64,000 nucleotides of DNA from Desulfurobacterium indicum (GTDB lineage Bacteria > Aquificota > Aquificia > Desulfurobacteriales > Desulfurobacteriaceae). The notes beneath the pieces were generated by a model. That model ran no database searches. It had not been told where the DNA came from and saw only the letters and a list, made by a program, of their open reading frames with translations. The position numbers and the translations under genes were made by a program. Positions within the stretch are counted from its first letter, which is position 1, and every line of letters begins with the position of its first letter. Below, in pieces: positions 48,978 through 57,499 of the stretch. The stretch covers positions 40,799-104,798 of the forward strand of contig NZ_MOEN01000002.1 in the NCBI RefSeq assembly GCF_001968985.1. The letters run 5' to 3'.

Positions 48978-50144
48978 TTATTTTACAAAAAATAGAATAT
49001 CTTGAAAAGCTCCAATAATGAAGCCAAGAATTCCTCCTAAAAGGGTTATATACTTTAGCTCTTCGTCAATAAGTTTCAGAATTATTCCTTCCACCTCTTC
49101 TATTGGGAGAGAGTTCACCTTTTCTGCAATAAGGTTTTCTATGTCTATTGATTCCATTATTATGGGAAGTTCCTTCTCAATAAGTTGAAGGAGTTTTGAA
49201 GTCGTTGTTTCAATAAGTGTTGCTCTGTTTTTCTCGATTACTGCTTTTATCCAGCTGGCAATAAGCCGGTAGTTTTCTTCTTTCATAAGAGGTAGATCAC
49301 CTATTGAAGTATTAAAGTTTTCATAAATGATTGCCGTAATTTTTCTTGATAGAGATTCTTTATCCGCATCTTTGTCAAGTAGATTAATAATCTCTTTTTC
49401 AAGAAAACTATCAGTTGTTTGCAATATGTAAGTTCTTACAGTTTCTTGAAACGCAGGACTTTCTATAGTTTCGTTAAGGGTTTTCACTATTCTTGTGGCT
49501 ATTGTGGTGGTTATGGCTTTAACAGGCTTTTTAAAAATCAGAATATCCGGTATTTTTCCGGAATTTTCCATGAAGCTTTGAATTTTTTCTGTTATCAGTT
49601 CCAGAAAATCGTCGGAATTCAGTTTTTCTTGTGCTGTTTCAAGAATTTTAAATGTGAGGCTTTGTGCGATTTCTTCTTTTCTCTTTAAAATGGATTCCGG
49701 GATTAGATCTTTTATGGTTGTTCTGTTTTCATATAAATGGTTAACAAGTCTATGAATAGCTCTTTCCACATCGGTTATGTTTATTATTTCAAACAGTTTT
49801 TTGTCTGTTATGGAGGAAATTATTTTCTTCATATATTCTGGTATAGATTCGATCATTTTATCTATTCCTTTATCAACAAGATCTTCAATGCTTTTTTTGA
49901 CTTTTTTTTCGTTTAATCTCTTTCTTACTGTTTCTTCCGTTAGAAGATTCTCCTTCACCACTTTTGCTATGGAAACAGCCAGCTTTTCCCTCTTTGAAGG
50001 AATAAGTCCTGGGGTGAAGGGTAGTTTCCATTTTCCAAGATAAACTGCTTTTTTTGGCCTGAAAAGCATTTTTATCGCGACGTAGTTTGTGAAATATCCT
50101 ATTATTCCGCCGACTACTGGAGGGACTAACAACTGTATGTTCAT
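48978..50144 (-). CDS. DUF445 family membrane protein
   Basis: A 388-residue protein with hydrophobic helices at both ends (PPVVGGIIGYFTNYVAIKML and LLGGILGFIIGAFQDI) and a long charged helical middle. The PFTPGLIPSKREKLAVSI motif is the DUF445 hallmark. The function of the family is unknown. It overlaps thpR by four bases at the end of a purC-trpS-ORF-ribD-thpR-DUF445 operon. Confidence 0.88.
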   Translation of the reverse strand: MNIQLLVPPVVGGIIGYFTNYVAIKMLFRPKKAVYLGKWKLPFTPGLIPSKREKLAVSIAKVVKENLLTEETVRKRLNEKKVKKSIEDLVDKGIDKMIESIPEYMKKIISSITDKKLFEIINITDVERAIHRLVNHLYENRTTIKDLIPESILKRKEEIAQSLTFKILETAQEKLNSDDFLELITEKIQSFMENSGKIPDILIFKKPVKAITTTIATRIVKTLNETIESPAFQETVRTYILQTTDSFLEKEIINLLDKDADKESLSRKITAIIYENFNTSIGDLPLMKEENYRLIASWIKAVIEKNRATLIETTTSKLLQLIEKELPIIMESIDIENLIAEKVNSLPIEEVEGIILKLIDEELKYITLLGGILGFIIGAFQDILFFVK

Positions 50145-50695
50145 AGTAATTTCACCGTTTCCAGTTTTTTGTAAACAGGACCGTCTGATGTTAGGATACT
50201 TTCTATTAAAGATACTTCTTTTACAGTGGTTTTCAAAAATAGATGATCTTTCATTTTGTTCAGATAGTTTGAAAATTTTATACGATGTCTAAATTTTTTT
50301 ATCCTTAAAACTGTTACGTGGGGTATGAATTCTTTGTTTTCTTCTTTGAATCCCATTGGTTTTAAGGATTCATCAACGGCGATTTTAATGGTTTCGATAC
50401 CAGGTGCATTTACACCTATCCATAAAACTCTTGGAGTTTTATTATTCGGAAAGACGCCTAATCCTTTCAATTCGGCTTCAACCTTTTTAACATTTGAGAG
50501 AGCCTTCATCAGGTTTTTAGAGATTTCCGGGATAAAGGGAGAAAGGACTTCTCCTAAAAATCTATATGTAAAGTGCAGATTTTCTTCCTCCACCCATTTA
50601 CCGAAAATATCCAGATTACTTATATCTTTTTTGATTTTTTTGAGTTCTGATGAAGGTATTGTAACCGTTGTTCCTATAAAGAGTCTCTTTTTCAC
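50141..50695 (-). CDS. thpR: RNA 2',3'-cyclic phosphodiesterase
   Basis: A 2H-phosphoesterase of 184 residues, formerly called 2'-5' RNA ligase. The two catalytic HxT/S-type motifs are HFTYRFLGE near residue 40 and HVTVLRI near residue 126. It opens 2',3'-cyclic phosphate ends to 2'-phosphates; the physiological substrate is unclear. Overlaps ribD and DUF445 by four bases each. Confidence 0.9.
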   Translation of the reverse strand: MKKRLFIGTTVTIPSSELKKIKKDISNLDIFGKWVEEENLHFTYRFLGEVLSPFIPEISKNLMKALSNVKKVEAELKGLGVFPNNKTPRVLWIGVNAPGIETIKIAVDESLKPMGFKEENKEFIPHVTVLRIKKFRHRIKFSNYLNKMKDHLFLKTTVKEVSLIESILTSDGPVYKKLETVKLL

Positions 50696-51765
50696 GAGTC
50701 CTCCGGATAAGCCTTTATAAGGAAGTCATCACCAACCGGTTCGATGTCAAATATGGATACCTTTTTATATAGCTCCCCTCCGTTTAACGGTGGAATACCT
50801 TCTCCGAAAAATTTTGGAGCGTAGAATAGATAGAACTTATCGGTTAGATTTTTATTCATTAGAGAGTAAGCAAGTTTGCTACCACCTTCGCACATTACGC
50901 TGTAAATACCTATCTCTTTTAATGATTTTAAAGCTGCTTCCATGTTTATTCCTGTTTCATCTTCCTCAACAGGAATTAACGTAACGCCGAGGTCTTTTAG
51001 AATACCGCTTTTATATGATAGCAGTGCCCTTTCGGTTGTTATTATTATAAGTTCTTTTGCCCTTTCTTTTACAAGTTTTGCATGAACAGGAATTTTAAGG
51101 CTGGTATCTATGACTATGGCTTTTGGTTGCTCTTCAGCCGATACGAGTCTTACATTCAGTAATGGGTCGTCTTTTAAAACGGTACCTATTCCTACCATTA
51201 CACCGTTGTGTATTGCTCTGAGCCTGTGAACGAGGCGGCGGGATTGTTCGCCTGTTATCCATTTTGACGAACCGTCCTTTTTAGCAATTTTCCCGTCAAG
51301 CGTCATGGCAAGTTTTAAAGAACAGAAGGTTCGTTTCTTTTTAAGAAGTACAGTAAAATCATCTATTAGCTCTTTACACTCTTTCTCTTTTACTCCAACT
51401 GTTACTTCTATACCTGATTTTTTTAATCTTTCAATTCCGCCGGATGCTACAGGATTTGGATCTTTCACACCTATGACTACCCGCTTTATGCCAGCTTTTA
51501 TTATTTTTTCCGTGCATGGCGGTGTTTTTCCGTAATGGTTACACGGCTCTAATGTTACGTATAATGTTGCGTTTCTTGCATTTTCTCCGGCTTTTTCTAT
51601 TGCTAAAGCTTCCGCATGAGGCATTCCCGCTTTTTCGTGGAAACCTGTTGAGATTATCTTTCCGTTTTTGGCTATTACGGCCCCCACGGAAGGATTGGGA
51701 AGGGTTTTACCCTTCCCTCTTAAGGCCTCTTCTATTGCAATTCCCATGTATCTGTCGTCGTTCAT
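50692..51765 (-). CDS. ribD: Bifunctional riboflavin synthesis deaminase/reductase RibD
   Basis: Carries out the second and third steps of riboflavin synthesis. About 357 residues. The N-terminal deaminase has the zinc motif PHAEALA with PCNHYGKTPPC. The C-terminal reductase starts near LKLAMTLDGKIA and includes WITGEQSRRLVHRLRA. The frame extends to 51792, but ATG 51765 begins the typical MNDDRYMGIAIEEA and follows GAGG. It starts 10 bases after a 27-residue ORF. Confidence 0.93.
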   Translation of the reverse strand: MNDDRYMGIAIEEALRGKGKTLPNPSVGAVIAKNGKIISTGFHEKAGMPHAEALAIEKAGENARNATLYVTLEPCNHYGKTPPCTEKIIKAGIKRVVIGVKDPNPVASGGIERLKKSGIEVTVGVKEKECKELIDDFTVLLKKKRTFCSLKLAMTLDGKIAKKDGSSKWITGEQSRRLVHRLRAIHNGVMVGIGTVLKDDPLLNVRLVSAEEQPKAIVIDTSLKIPVHAKLVKERAKELIIITTERALLSYKSGILKDLGVTLIPVEEDETGINMEAALKSLKEIGIYSVMCEGGSKLAYSLMNKNLTDKFYLFYAPKFFGEGIPPLNGGELYKKVSIFDIEPVGDDFLIKAYPEDS

Positions 51766-51775
51766 CACATTTGCC

Positions 51776-51859
51776 TCAGTGCTGGTTAACAAACAGAATT
51801 AAAAGATAAATAAGAACAGATGCAACTGCGAGTCTTATAGCAATTTTTCTTATGTTCAC
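51776..51859 (-). CDS. Predicted 27-residue single-helix membrane peptide
   Basis: A short ORF between trpS and ribD. GTG overlaps the trpS stop as GTGA, with a perfect GGAGG four bases before it, inside the last codons of trpS. The product is MNIRKIAIRLAVASV followed by LIYLLILFVNQH: a basic N-terminus and one hydrophobic helix. The ribosome-binding site, coupling overlap and membrane-like composition argue that it is translated. It could instead serve only to bring ribosomes to ribD. No family recognised. Confidence 0.6.
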   Translation of the reverse strand: MNIRKIAIRLAVASVLIYLLILFVNQH

Positions 51860-52926
51860 ATATCCTCCGGTTTAAAGAAATTCATAGCGTTTCTTACGTT
51901 TTCCATCGTTTCCTGTGCGACTTTTTCGGCTTTCTTGCTTCCTTCTACAAAGATTTCAACCATTTCTTTCTTTCTTGAAAGATAGGTGTTTCGTTTTTCT
52001 CTTATAGGTTCAAGGAAGTTGTTAAGATTTTCTGCCAGCTTCCTCTTGCACTGAACACATCCGATTTTTCCTGCTTTGCAGTCTGTTTCTATCTCTTTTA
52101 GTGTTTCTTCGTCGGTGAATATTGTGTGGTAGGCAAATACTGGGCAGGTTTCCGGATGGCCAGGATCGGTTTTCTTAATTCTTGAAGGATCTGTAAACAT
52201 GGTTTTGACTTTTTTGTTGACCTCTTCTTCGCTATCTGAGAGGTAAATACAGTTGTCATAGCTTTTGCTCATTTTCCTTCCGTCAAGGCCTGGAAGTTTC
52301 GGCGCTTCGGAAAGGTATGGTTTTGGTTCGGGAAAGAGATTGCCGAAGAAGTTGTTAAAACGTCTTGCTATCTCTCTTGTAAGTTCAAGGTGAGGAATCT
52401 GGTCTATTCCTACAGGAACAACATCAGCTTTATATATCAGAATATCTGCAGCTTGAAGAACAGGATATCCGAGAAAACCGTAAGTTGCAAGTTCTCTGTC
52501 TTTCAGGTTTTCCATGAGTTCCTTGTATGTAGGGTTTCTTTCAAGCCACTTTACAGGAACAGTCATACCGAGTAGAAGATAAAGTTCGGCGTGTTCTTTT
52601 ACCCAGGATTGGACGAAAAGAGTTGCTTTTTCCGGGTCAAGGCCGGCAGCAAGCCAGTCAGCCATCATTTCAACAGTATTTTCAGAAAGAGAAGATAGAT
52701 CTTGATAGGCGGAAGTTATGGCGTGCCAGTCGGCTATAAAGAAGAAACTTTCCGCTTTATCTTGAAGTTTAATCCATGCTTTTAGTGCTCCGAAATAGTT
52801 ACCAAGGTGTAGTTTCCCGGTAGGTCTCATTCCTGATAGAACACGCTTTATGTTCTTCGGCTCCTTATATTTTTCGAGGGCGATTTTCATTTCCCTGTCA
52901 ACATTGCTTATGAGCTTGCGTTCCAT
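51856..52926 (-). CDS. trpS: Tryptophanyl-tRNA synthetase
   Basis: Class I synthetase, 356 residues. The HIGH-type motif is in TGKLHLGNYFGA (about 36-47) and KMSKS at 218-222. A cysteine pattern C261-x21-C283-x6-C290-x2-C293 closely resembles the [4Fe-4S] motif described in Thermotoga maritima TrpRS. A roughly 25-residue N-terminal extension precedes the catalytic fold; an internal ATG at Met13 could be the true start. It lies two bases after purC. Confidence 0.95.
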   Translation of the reverse strand: MERKLISNVDREMKIALEKYKEPKNIKRVLSGMRPTGKLHLGNYFGALKAWIKLQDKAESFFFIADWHAITSAYQDLSSLSENTVEMMADWLAAGLDPEKATLFVQSWVKEHAELYLLLGMTVPVKWLERNPTYKELMENLKDRELATYGFLGYPVLQAADILIYKADVVPVGIDQIPHLELTREIARRFNNFFGNLFPEPKPYLSEAPKLPGLDGRKMSKSYDNCIYLSDSEEEVNKKVKTMFTDPSRIKKTDPGHPETCPVFAYHTIFTDEETLKEIETDCKAGKIGCVQCKRKLAENLNNFLEPIREKRNTYLSRKKEMVEIFVEGSKKAEKVAQETMENVRNAMNFFKPEDM

Positions 52927-52928
52927 CT

Positions 52929-53645
52929 TTACTCTCCGTATTTTTCCATAATTCTTCTGTATATCTCTTTGTAGCTTTCAACAACCTTGCCCATGTTTTT
53001 CCTGAATCTATCCTTGTCAAGAACTTCGTGGGTTGATTTATCCCAGAGCCTGCAACTGTCCGGTGTTATCTCATCGGCAAGGATAACCTCTCCGTTGTGT
53101 CTTCCAAATTCCAGTTTAAAGTCAACCAGCGTTATATCTATAGCGTCAAAGAAATTTTTAAGGAGTTCGTTTATTTTTAGCGCTTCTTTTGTCATGTAGG
53201 CAAGTTCTTCTCTGGTTGCCCATCCGAAAAGGTAAACATGGTTCGGACACACCATAGGATCGTGAAGCTCGTCAGATTTGTAGAAGAATTCAACGAGCGG
53301 TTCCTTTAGTGGAGTTCCTTCTTTCACGCCGTATCTTCTGGAAAAACTTCCGGCGGCTATGTTTCTTACGACAACTTCTACTGGAATAATTTCGCATTTT
53401 TTAACCAGCATTTCCCTTGGAGAAAGCGTTTCCACGAAGTGCGTTTTTACACCATTCTTTTCAAGAAATTCAAAAATTTTTGTGGATATTGCGCAGTTGA
53501 TAACTCCTTTCTCTTCAAGTTGCTCTTTTTTTGCTCCATCAAAAGCGGTGGTGTCGTCTTTAAAATACTGAATGAGCAGGTTGTCATTGTCTGTTTCGTA
53601 AAGAGCTTTTGCTTTGCCCTCGTAGAGGAGCTTTCCTCTTTCCAT
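52929..53645 (-). CDS. purC: Phosphoribosylaminoimidazole-succinocarboxamide synthase
   Basis: SAICAR synthetase, adding aspartate to CAIR in purine synthesis. The 238-residue protein has LLYEGKAKALYET, DDTTAFDG, VEVVVRNIAAGS and the LVDFKLEFG and EITPDSCRLWD motifs. GGAGG precedes the ATG. It heads the leftward operon and is divergent from purF. Confidence 0.97.
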   Translation of the reverse strand: MERGKLLYEGKAKALYETDNDNLLIQYFKDDTTAFDGAKKEQLEEKGVINCAISTKIFEFLEKNGVKTHFVETLSPREMLVKKCEIIPVEVVVRNIAAGSFSRRYGVKEGTPLKEPLVEFFYKSDELHDPMVCPNHVYLFGWATREELAYMTKEALKINELLKNFFDAIDITLVDFKLEFGRHNGEVILADEITPDSCRLWDKSTHEVLDKDRFRKNMGKVVESYKEIYRRIMEKYGE

Positions 53646-53702
53646 AACGATTTCCTCCCTTTATCTATAAAGTTGTGCTTTTCTGATACTAATCAAGTTT
53701 AA

Positions 53703-53708
53703 ATTATA
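53703..53708 (-). promoter_or_regulatory. -10 element of the purC operon
   Basis: TATAAT on the minus strand (context GGTATAAT) lies 58 bases upstream of purC in the 129-base purC/purF gap. The -35 region is weak. Confidence 0.45.
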
Positions 53709-53727
53709 CCTTAAAGGCTTCCGGCAA

Positions 53728-53736
53728 TGTTATAAT
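53728..53736 (+). promoter_or_regulatory. Extended -10 element of purF
   Basis: TGT-TATAAT, an extended -10 element, lies 38 bases before the purF ATG. Its partner for purC is 20 bases away on the other strand, so a single regulator could control both purine genes, though no PurR-like operator was recognised. Confidence 0.45.
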
Positions 53737-53774
53737 TGTTAGCCTGAAATAAGTGCTTTTGGAGAGGCTAAGTT

Positions 53775-55175
53775 ATGAAAAATATGAAGGAATACTGCGG
53801 TGTTTTCGGGATATACAATAATCCTCATGCAGCTTATTATACATATTTGGGACTTTATGCTCTTCAGCATAGAGGCCAGGAAAGTGCTGGAATTGCTGTA
53901 TTTGATGGCAGGAAAATTGTTTATCATAGAGATTTTGGACTTGTTTCCAGTGTTTTTTCTCACAGGATATTAGAGGAACTGAAAGGCTTTACTGCCATAG
54001 GTCACAATAGATATTCAACATCAGGGGCTTCTGATTCCCCTGATAATATTCAGCCTATTGTGGTGTCTTCAAGGATAGGAAAAATAGCGATATCTCATAA
54101 CGGAAACATTGTAAATGCTCTCCTTTTAAGAAAGAAGCTTGAAGATGAAGGCTCAATTTTTAGAGGGACTACCGACTCGGAAGTTATCGTCCACTTGATA
54201 GTCAAATCAAAAGCAATTACTTTTGAGGATAAAATTGTTGATGCGATAACAAAGTTAAAAGGTGCTTTTTCCCTGCTTATTATGGCAGATGACAAGTTAG
54301 TTGCCGTTAGAGATCCCTGGGGTTTCAGGCCGCTTGTAATGGGAGAATTGGAGGATTCAATAGTTTTTGCTTCTGAAACGTGCGCTCTTGATCTTGTCGG
54401 AGCAAGATATATCAGAGATGTAGAACCTGGAGAGATGATAATTGTTTCAAAGGATTCAATAAAAACGATTTATCCGTTTGAGGGGCTTAACTGCCGTCGT
54501 TCTCAATGTATTTTCGAGTTTGTCTATTTTTCCCGTCCCGACAGCCACATCTTTGGAAAGAGTGTCTATTCCGTAAGAAAGGAGTTTGGAAAAACTCTTG
54601 CAAGAGAAAATCCGGTAGATGCTGATGTTGTTATAGCTGTTCCAGATTCGGGACTTGTCCCTGCCATAGGATATTCTGAAGAGAGCGGAATACCATTTCA
54701 GCTCGGTTTTATCAGGAATCATTATGTTGGTAGAACATTTATTAAACCGACGCAAAAGACAAGAGATATTAGTGTAAAAGTTAAACTAAATCCTGTTCCT
54801 GACGTTTTAAGTGGAAAAAGGGTTATAGTTATTGACGATTCGATAGTTAGAGGAACTACAAGCCGTAAAATAGTTAGAATGCTTAAAGAAGCTGGCGCAA
54901 AAGAAGTTCATATGAGAATAAGTTCGCCTCCGACAAGATGGCCGTGCTATTTTGGTATAGATACGCCTACAAAAGATCAGCTTATTGCTTCGAGCTATAC
55001 GGTTGAAGAAATAGCTAAATTCATAGAGGCTGATACACTTGCTTATCTTTCCCTTGACGGTATGATAAAAGCTGCTGGCGGTAGAGAATGCGGTTACTGC
55101 ACTGCTTGCTTCGACGGTAAGTATCCTGTTGAAATACCAGAAGAGATTATAGAGCAGGCTAAAAAGGAGAGTTAA
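53775..55175 (+). CDS. purF: Amidophosphoribosyltransferase
   Basis: First committed purine step, moving glutamine ammonia to PRPP. The 466-residue protein has a short propeptide before the nucleophile cysteine (MKNMKEY then CGVFGIYN). The glutaminase domain continues to about residue 230. The PRPP loop is VIVIDDSIVRGTTSRK. Cysteines in WPCYFG and CGYCTAC fit the iron-sulfur, propeptide-processed type known from Bacillus subtilis. GGAGAGG lies seven bases before the ATG. Confidence 0.97.
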   Translation: MKNMKEYCGVFGIYNNPHAAYYTYLGLYALQHRGQESAGIAVFDGRKIVYHRDFGLVSSVFSHRILEELKGFTAIGHNRYSTSGASDSPDNIQPIVVSSRIGKIAISHNGNIVNALLLRKKLEDEGSIFRGTTDSEVIVHLIVKSKAITFEDKIVDAITKLKGAFSLLIMADDKLVAVRDPWGFRPLVMGELEDSIVFASETCALDLVGARYIRDVEPGEMIIVSKDSIKTIYPFEGLNCRRSQCIFEFVYFSRPDSHIFGKSVYSVRKEFGKTLARENPVDADVVIAVPDSGLVPAIGYSEESGIPFQLGFIRNHYVGRTFIKPTQKTRDISVKVKLNPVPDVLSGKRVIVIDDSIVRGTTSRKIVRMLKEAGAKEVHMRISSPPTRWPCYFGIDTPTKDQLIASSYTVEEIAKFIEADTLAYLSLDGMIKAAGGRECGYCTACFDGKYPVEIPEEIIEQAKKES

Positions 55176-55176
55176 T

Positions 55177-55253
55177 TGGCGCGCCTGGCGGGATTCGAAC
55201 CCGCGACACCAGGATCCGGAGTCCTGGGCTCTATCCAGCTGAGCTACAGGCGC
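55177..55253 (-). tRNA. tRNA-Arg (anticodon CCG)
   Basis: The minus strand folds into a complete cloverleaf. The acceptor stem is GCGCCTG/CAGGCGC, the D-loop region TAGCTCAGCTGGATAGAGC, and the anticodon stem CAGGA/TCCTG encloses loop CTCCGGA with anticodon CCG. The T arm contains GGGTTCGAATCCC. Discriminator G and the CCA end are encoded. It is antisense between purF and ftsL. Confidence 0.97.
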
Positions 55254-55298
55254 AGTGGTTAAATAAAATATAGTTAAACAGGCTGAAGGTGCAACGTG

Positions 55299-55571
55299 AT
55301 GTCAAAGTATCTTGGTTATGCCAATTTTCTATTTTTGTTTCTTTCTCCATTTATATTCATTTTTCTACTGTTTAAGCTTGCACATCTTCGTTCCGTGTGC
55401 ATAATAGAAAAGAGAAAAATAGCGAAAACGATAAGCGAAATACAGGAGTTGAAATCTGAATACAATAATTTGCAGATAAAATATTACGGTATTTTGAAGC
55501 CTGAAAATGTGGATAATGCCACGAAAAAAATGAGATACTTGAAGGAGAACGAGGTTCTGTATATAGAATGA
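55299..55571 (+). CDS. ftsL: FtsL-like cell division protein
   Basis: A 90-residue bitopic protein: one transmembrane helix (FLFLFLSPFIFIFLLFKLAH) followed by a coiled coil (IEKRKIAKTISEIQELKSEY). Size, topology and position four bases overlapping ftsI match FtsL, the partner of FtsB/FtsQ that activates septal synthesis. Sequence similarity in this family is low, so position carries the call. ATG 55299 is preferred to GTG 55296. Confidence 0.7.
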   Translation: MSKYLGYANFLFLFLSPFIFIFLLFKLAHLRSVCIIEKRKIAKTISEIQELKSEYNNLQIKYYGILKPENVDNATKKMRYLKENEVLYIE

Positions 55572-57478
55572 GAAAATTATATTACTATATAGTTAATTTC
55601 CTGAACCGTCTTTATTATTTCGTGAAACCGTTTGAGGACGATAGACTCAATTCTTTCCTGTTCATCTCCATTTTTCTTGTTATTATTTTTACACTAAGAC
55701 TTTTTGATTTATGTTACGTTGATAAAAACAGATATATCTCATTCCTCCAACGTCAGTATACTGGTAAATTAACGCTTCGCTCCGAAAGGGGAGAAATATT
55801 TGATAGGAACGGTATTCCCCTTGCTGTAAGCAAGAAGAAATGTTCTTTTTATATAAGACCTGCACTCATAAAGGATAAAAAGCTTTTTGAGACCATTTTT
55901 CTACGTATCTTTTCAAATCAAACAGGTATTACCGCGAAAGATTTTAAGGATGTTTTTTCTAAAGATGTAAAGTTTACCTGGCTAAAAAAGAATATAGACG
56001 GAAGCTTAAAAGAATTTAGAAAAAAAGCAGTTGAAGTTGTTAAAGAGTATCTTGAAAAGAGTCATCAACCGAAACCGAGACTTTTTGATCTTGTTGGTGT
56101 AATGCCAGAATATGATCGGGTTCATCCTTATGACGTTGGTTCTACACTTGTTGGAGTTCTTGATTCTGCCGGGAAAGGTATAAGCGGGCTAGAGCTTTAC
56201 CTTGAAAAAAAGAAGATTATCCTGGGTGATAAAGTTGTAATTCCGGCTCTAAAAGATGCTCGCGGAAATCTTTATGTCAATGATCCTGATGCACTTTTTC
56301 TTTCTTATAAAAAAGGAAATAACGTTGTTCTTACAGTGGATGCGAATATTCAATACATAATAGAAAAAACAATTCAAAAGTATGCGAAAAAGTGGCATCC
56401 AGATTTTATTAATGTAGTAGTTATGAATCCAAAAACGGGAGATGTTATTGCTGCTGCTTCGTATCCATTTTACAAGTATGGTTCTAAAAGAGGAAAACAT
56501 TTTGTATCTGAGATAAATCCTCGATTTATAAGTGCACCTTATGAGCCCGGTTCTGTTATAAAGCCGTTTGTTCTGGCTGCTGCTATTAATGATGGACTTG
56601 TTACTCCGATGACTCCTATAAGGGCTCCTGCAAATTACAGAGTTGATGATAAGGTTTTCCATAATGAATTTCACGGAGAAAATGTTACACTGGCTGCGTG
56701 GGAAGTTATAAAGTATTCAGATAACGTTGGTATTATCAAAATAGCTCAAAAGCTCGGTAAGAAACGCTATTATGAATACTTAAAAGCTTTCGGTTTCGGG
56801 CAAAAAACTGGTATAGAAATAGCTGGCGAGTCTGTTTATCCTTTGAGAAACTATAAAAAGTGGAAAAATGTTGATTTTGCAACGCTTGCTTTTGGTCACA
56901 ATATAATGGTTAATACTCTTCAACTTGCCACTGCTTATTGTGCTCTTGTAAACGGCGGTTACCTTTATAAACCGAGAATAATAGCCAAGATCATCAATGA
57001 TAAAGGAGAAATTATAAAAGAATTTCCTGCTATAAGGGTACGTCAGGTTATAAAACCATGGGTTTCAAAAGAGATGAGAAGGGTTCTTGCCACCGTTGTC
57101 GAAGGTGGAACAGGAACGAATACTAAGATGGAAAACTTTTACATCGGTGGTAAGACGGGAACTGCCGTTAAATATGATCCGAGGATAAGGGCTTACAACC
57201 GGAGTAAAATCACTGCGACGTTTGCAGGTGCTTTTCCGTTAACGGATCCCGATTTTGTTATGGTTGTTACCGTAGATGAGCCCAGGGTTCCCAAAAATAA
57301 ACTCTGGGCAAGCGATATTGCAGTTCCTGTATTTAGAGAAATAGCAGAAAGAATTTTGCTCTATGAGAGGGAAAAGCCGGATAAGTATAAGTACTACTTT
57401 GTTGGAGATAAAATGGAAAGGAAACCTATTAATCAGGATTTTCCATATAAGAAAGGTTATCGTAAAATAAACAAGTAA
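55568..57478 (+). CDS. ftsI: FtsI/PBP2-type peptidoglycan transpeptidase
   Basis: A class B penicillin-binding protein of 636 residues. One membrane helix (about 31-50) is followed by the dimerisation domain, beginning LRSERGEIFDRNGIPLA. The transpeptidase domain has the active serine in PGSVIKPF (SxxK), SDN (YSDNVG) and KTGT (GGKTGTAVK) in order. It is paired with ftsL, so FtsI (septal) is more likely than the elongation PBP2. The pair is outside a dcw cluster. Confidence 0.93.
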   Translation: MRKLYYYIVNFLNRLYYFVKPFEDDRLNSFLFISIFLVIIFTLRLFDLCYVDKNRYISFLQRQYTGKLTLRSERGEIFDRNGIPLAVSKKKCSFYIRPALIKDKKLFETIFLRIFSNQTGITAKDFKDVFSKDVKFTWLKKNIDGSLKEFRKKAVEVVKEYLEKSHQPKPRLFDLVGVMPEYDRVHPYDVGSTLVGVLDSAGKGISGLELYLEKKKIILGDKVVIPALKDARGNLYVNDPDALFLSYKKGNNVVLTVDANIQYIIEKTIQKYAKKWHPDFINVVVMNPKTGDVIAAASYPFYKYGSKRGKHFVSEINPRFISAPYEPGSVIKPFVLAAAINDGLVTPMTPIRAPANYRVDDKVFHNEFHGENVTLAAWEVIKYSDNVGIIKIAQKLGKKRYYEYLKAFGFGQKTGIEIAGESVYPLRNYKKWKNVDFATLAFGHNIMVNTLQLATAYCALVNGGYLYKPRIIAKIINDKGEIIKEFPAIRVRQVIKPWVSKEMRRVLATVVEGGTGTNTKMENFYIGGKTGTAVKYDPRIRAYNRSKITATFAGAFPLTDPDFVMVVTVDEPRVPKNKLWASDIAVPVFREIAERILLYEREKPDKYKYYFVGDKMERKPINQDFPYKKGYRKINK

Positions 57479-57499
57479 TTTTTCAGCGGGAGTAGAGAG

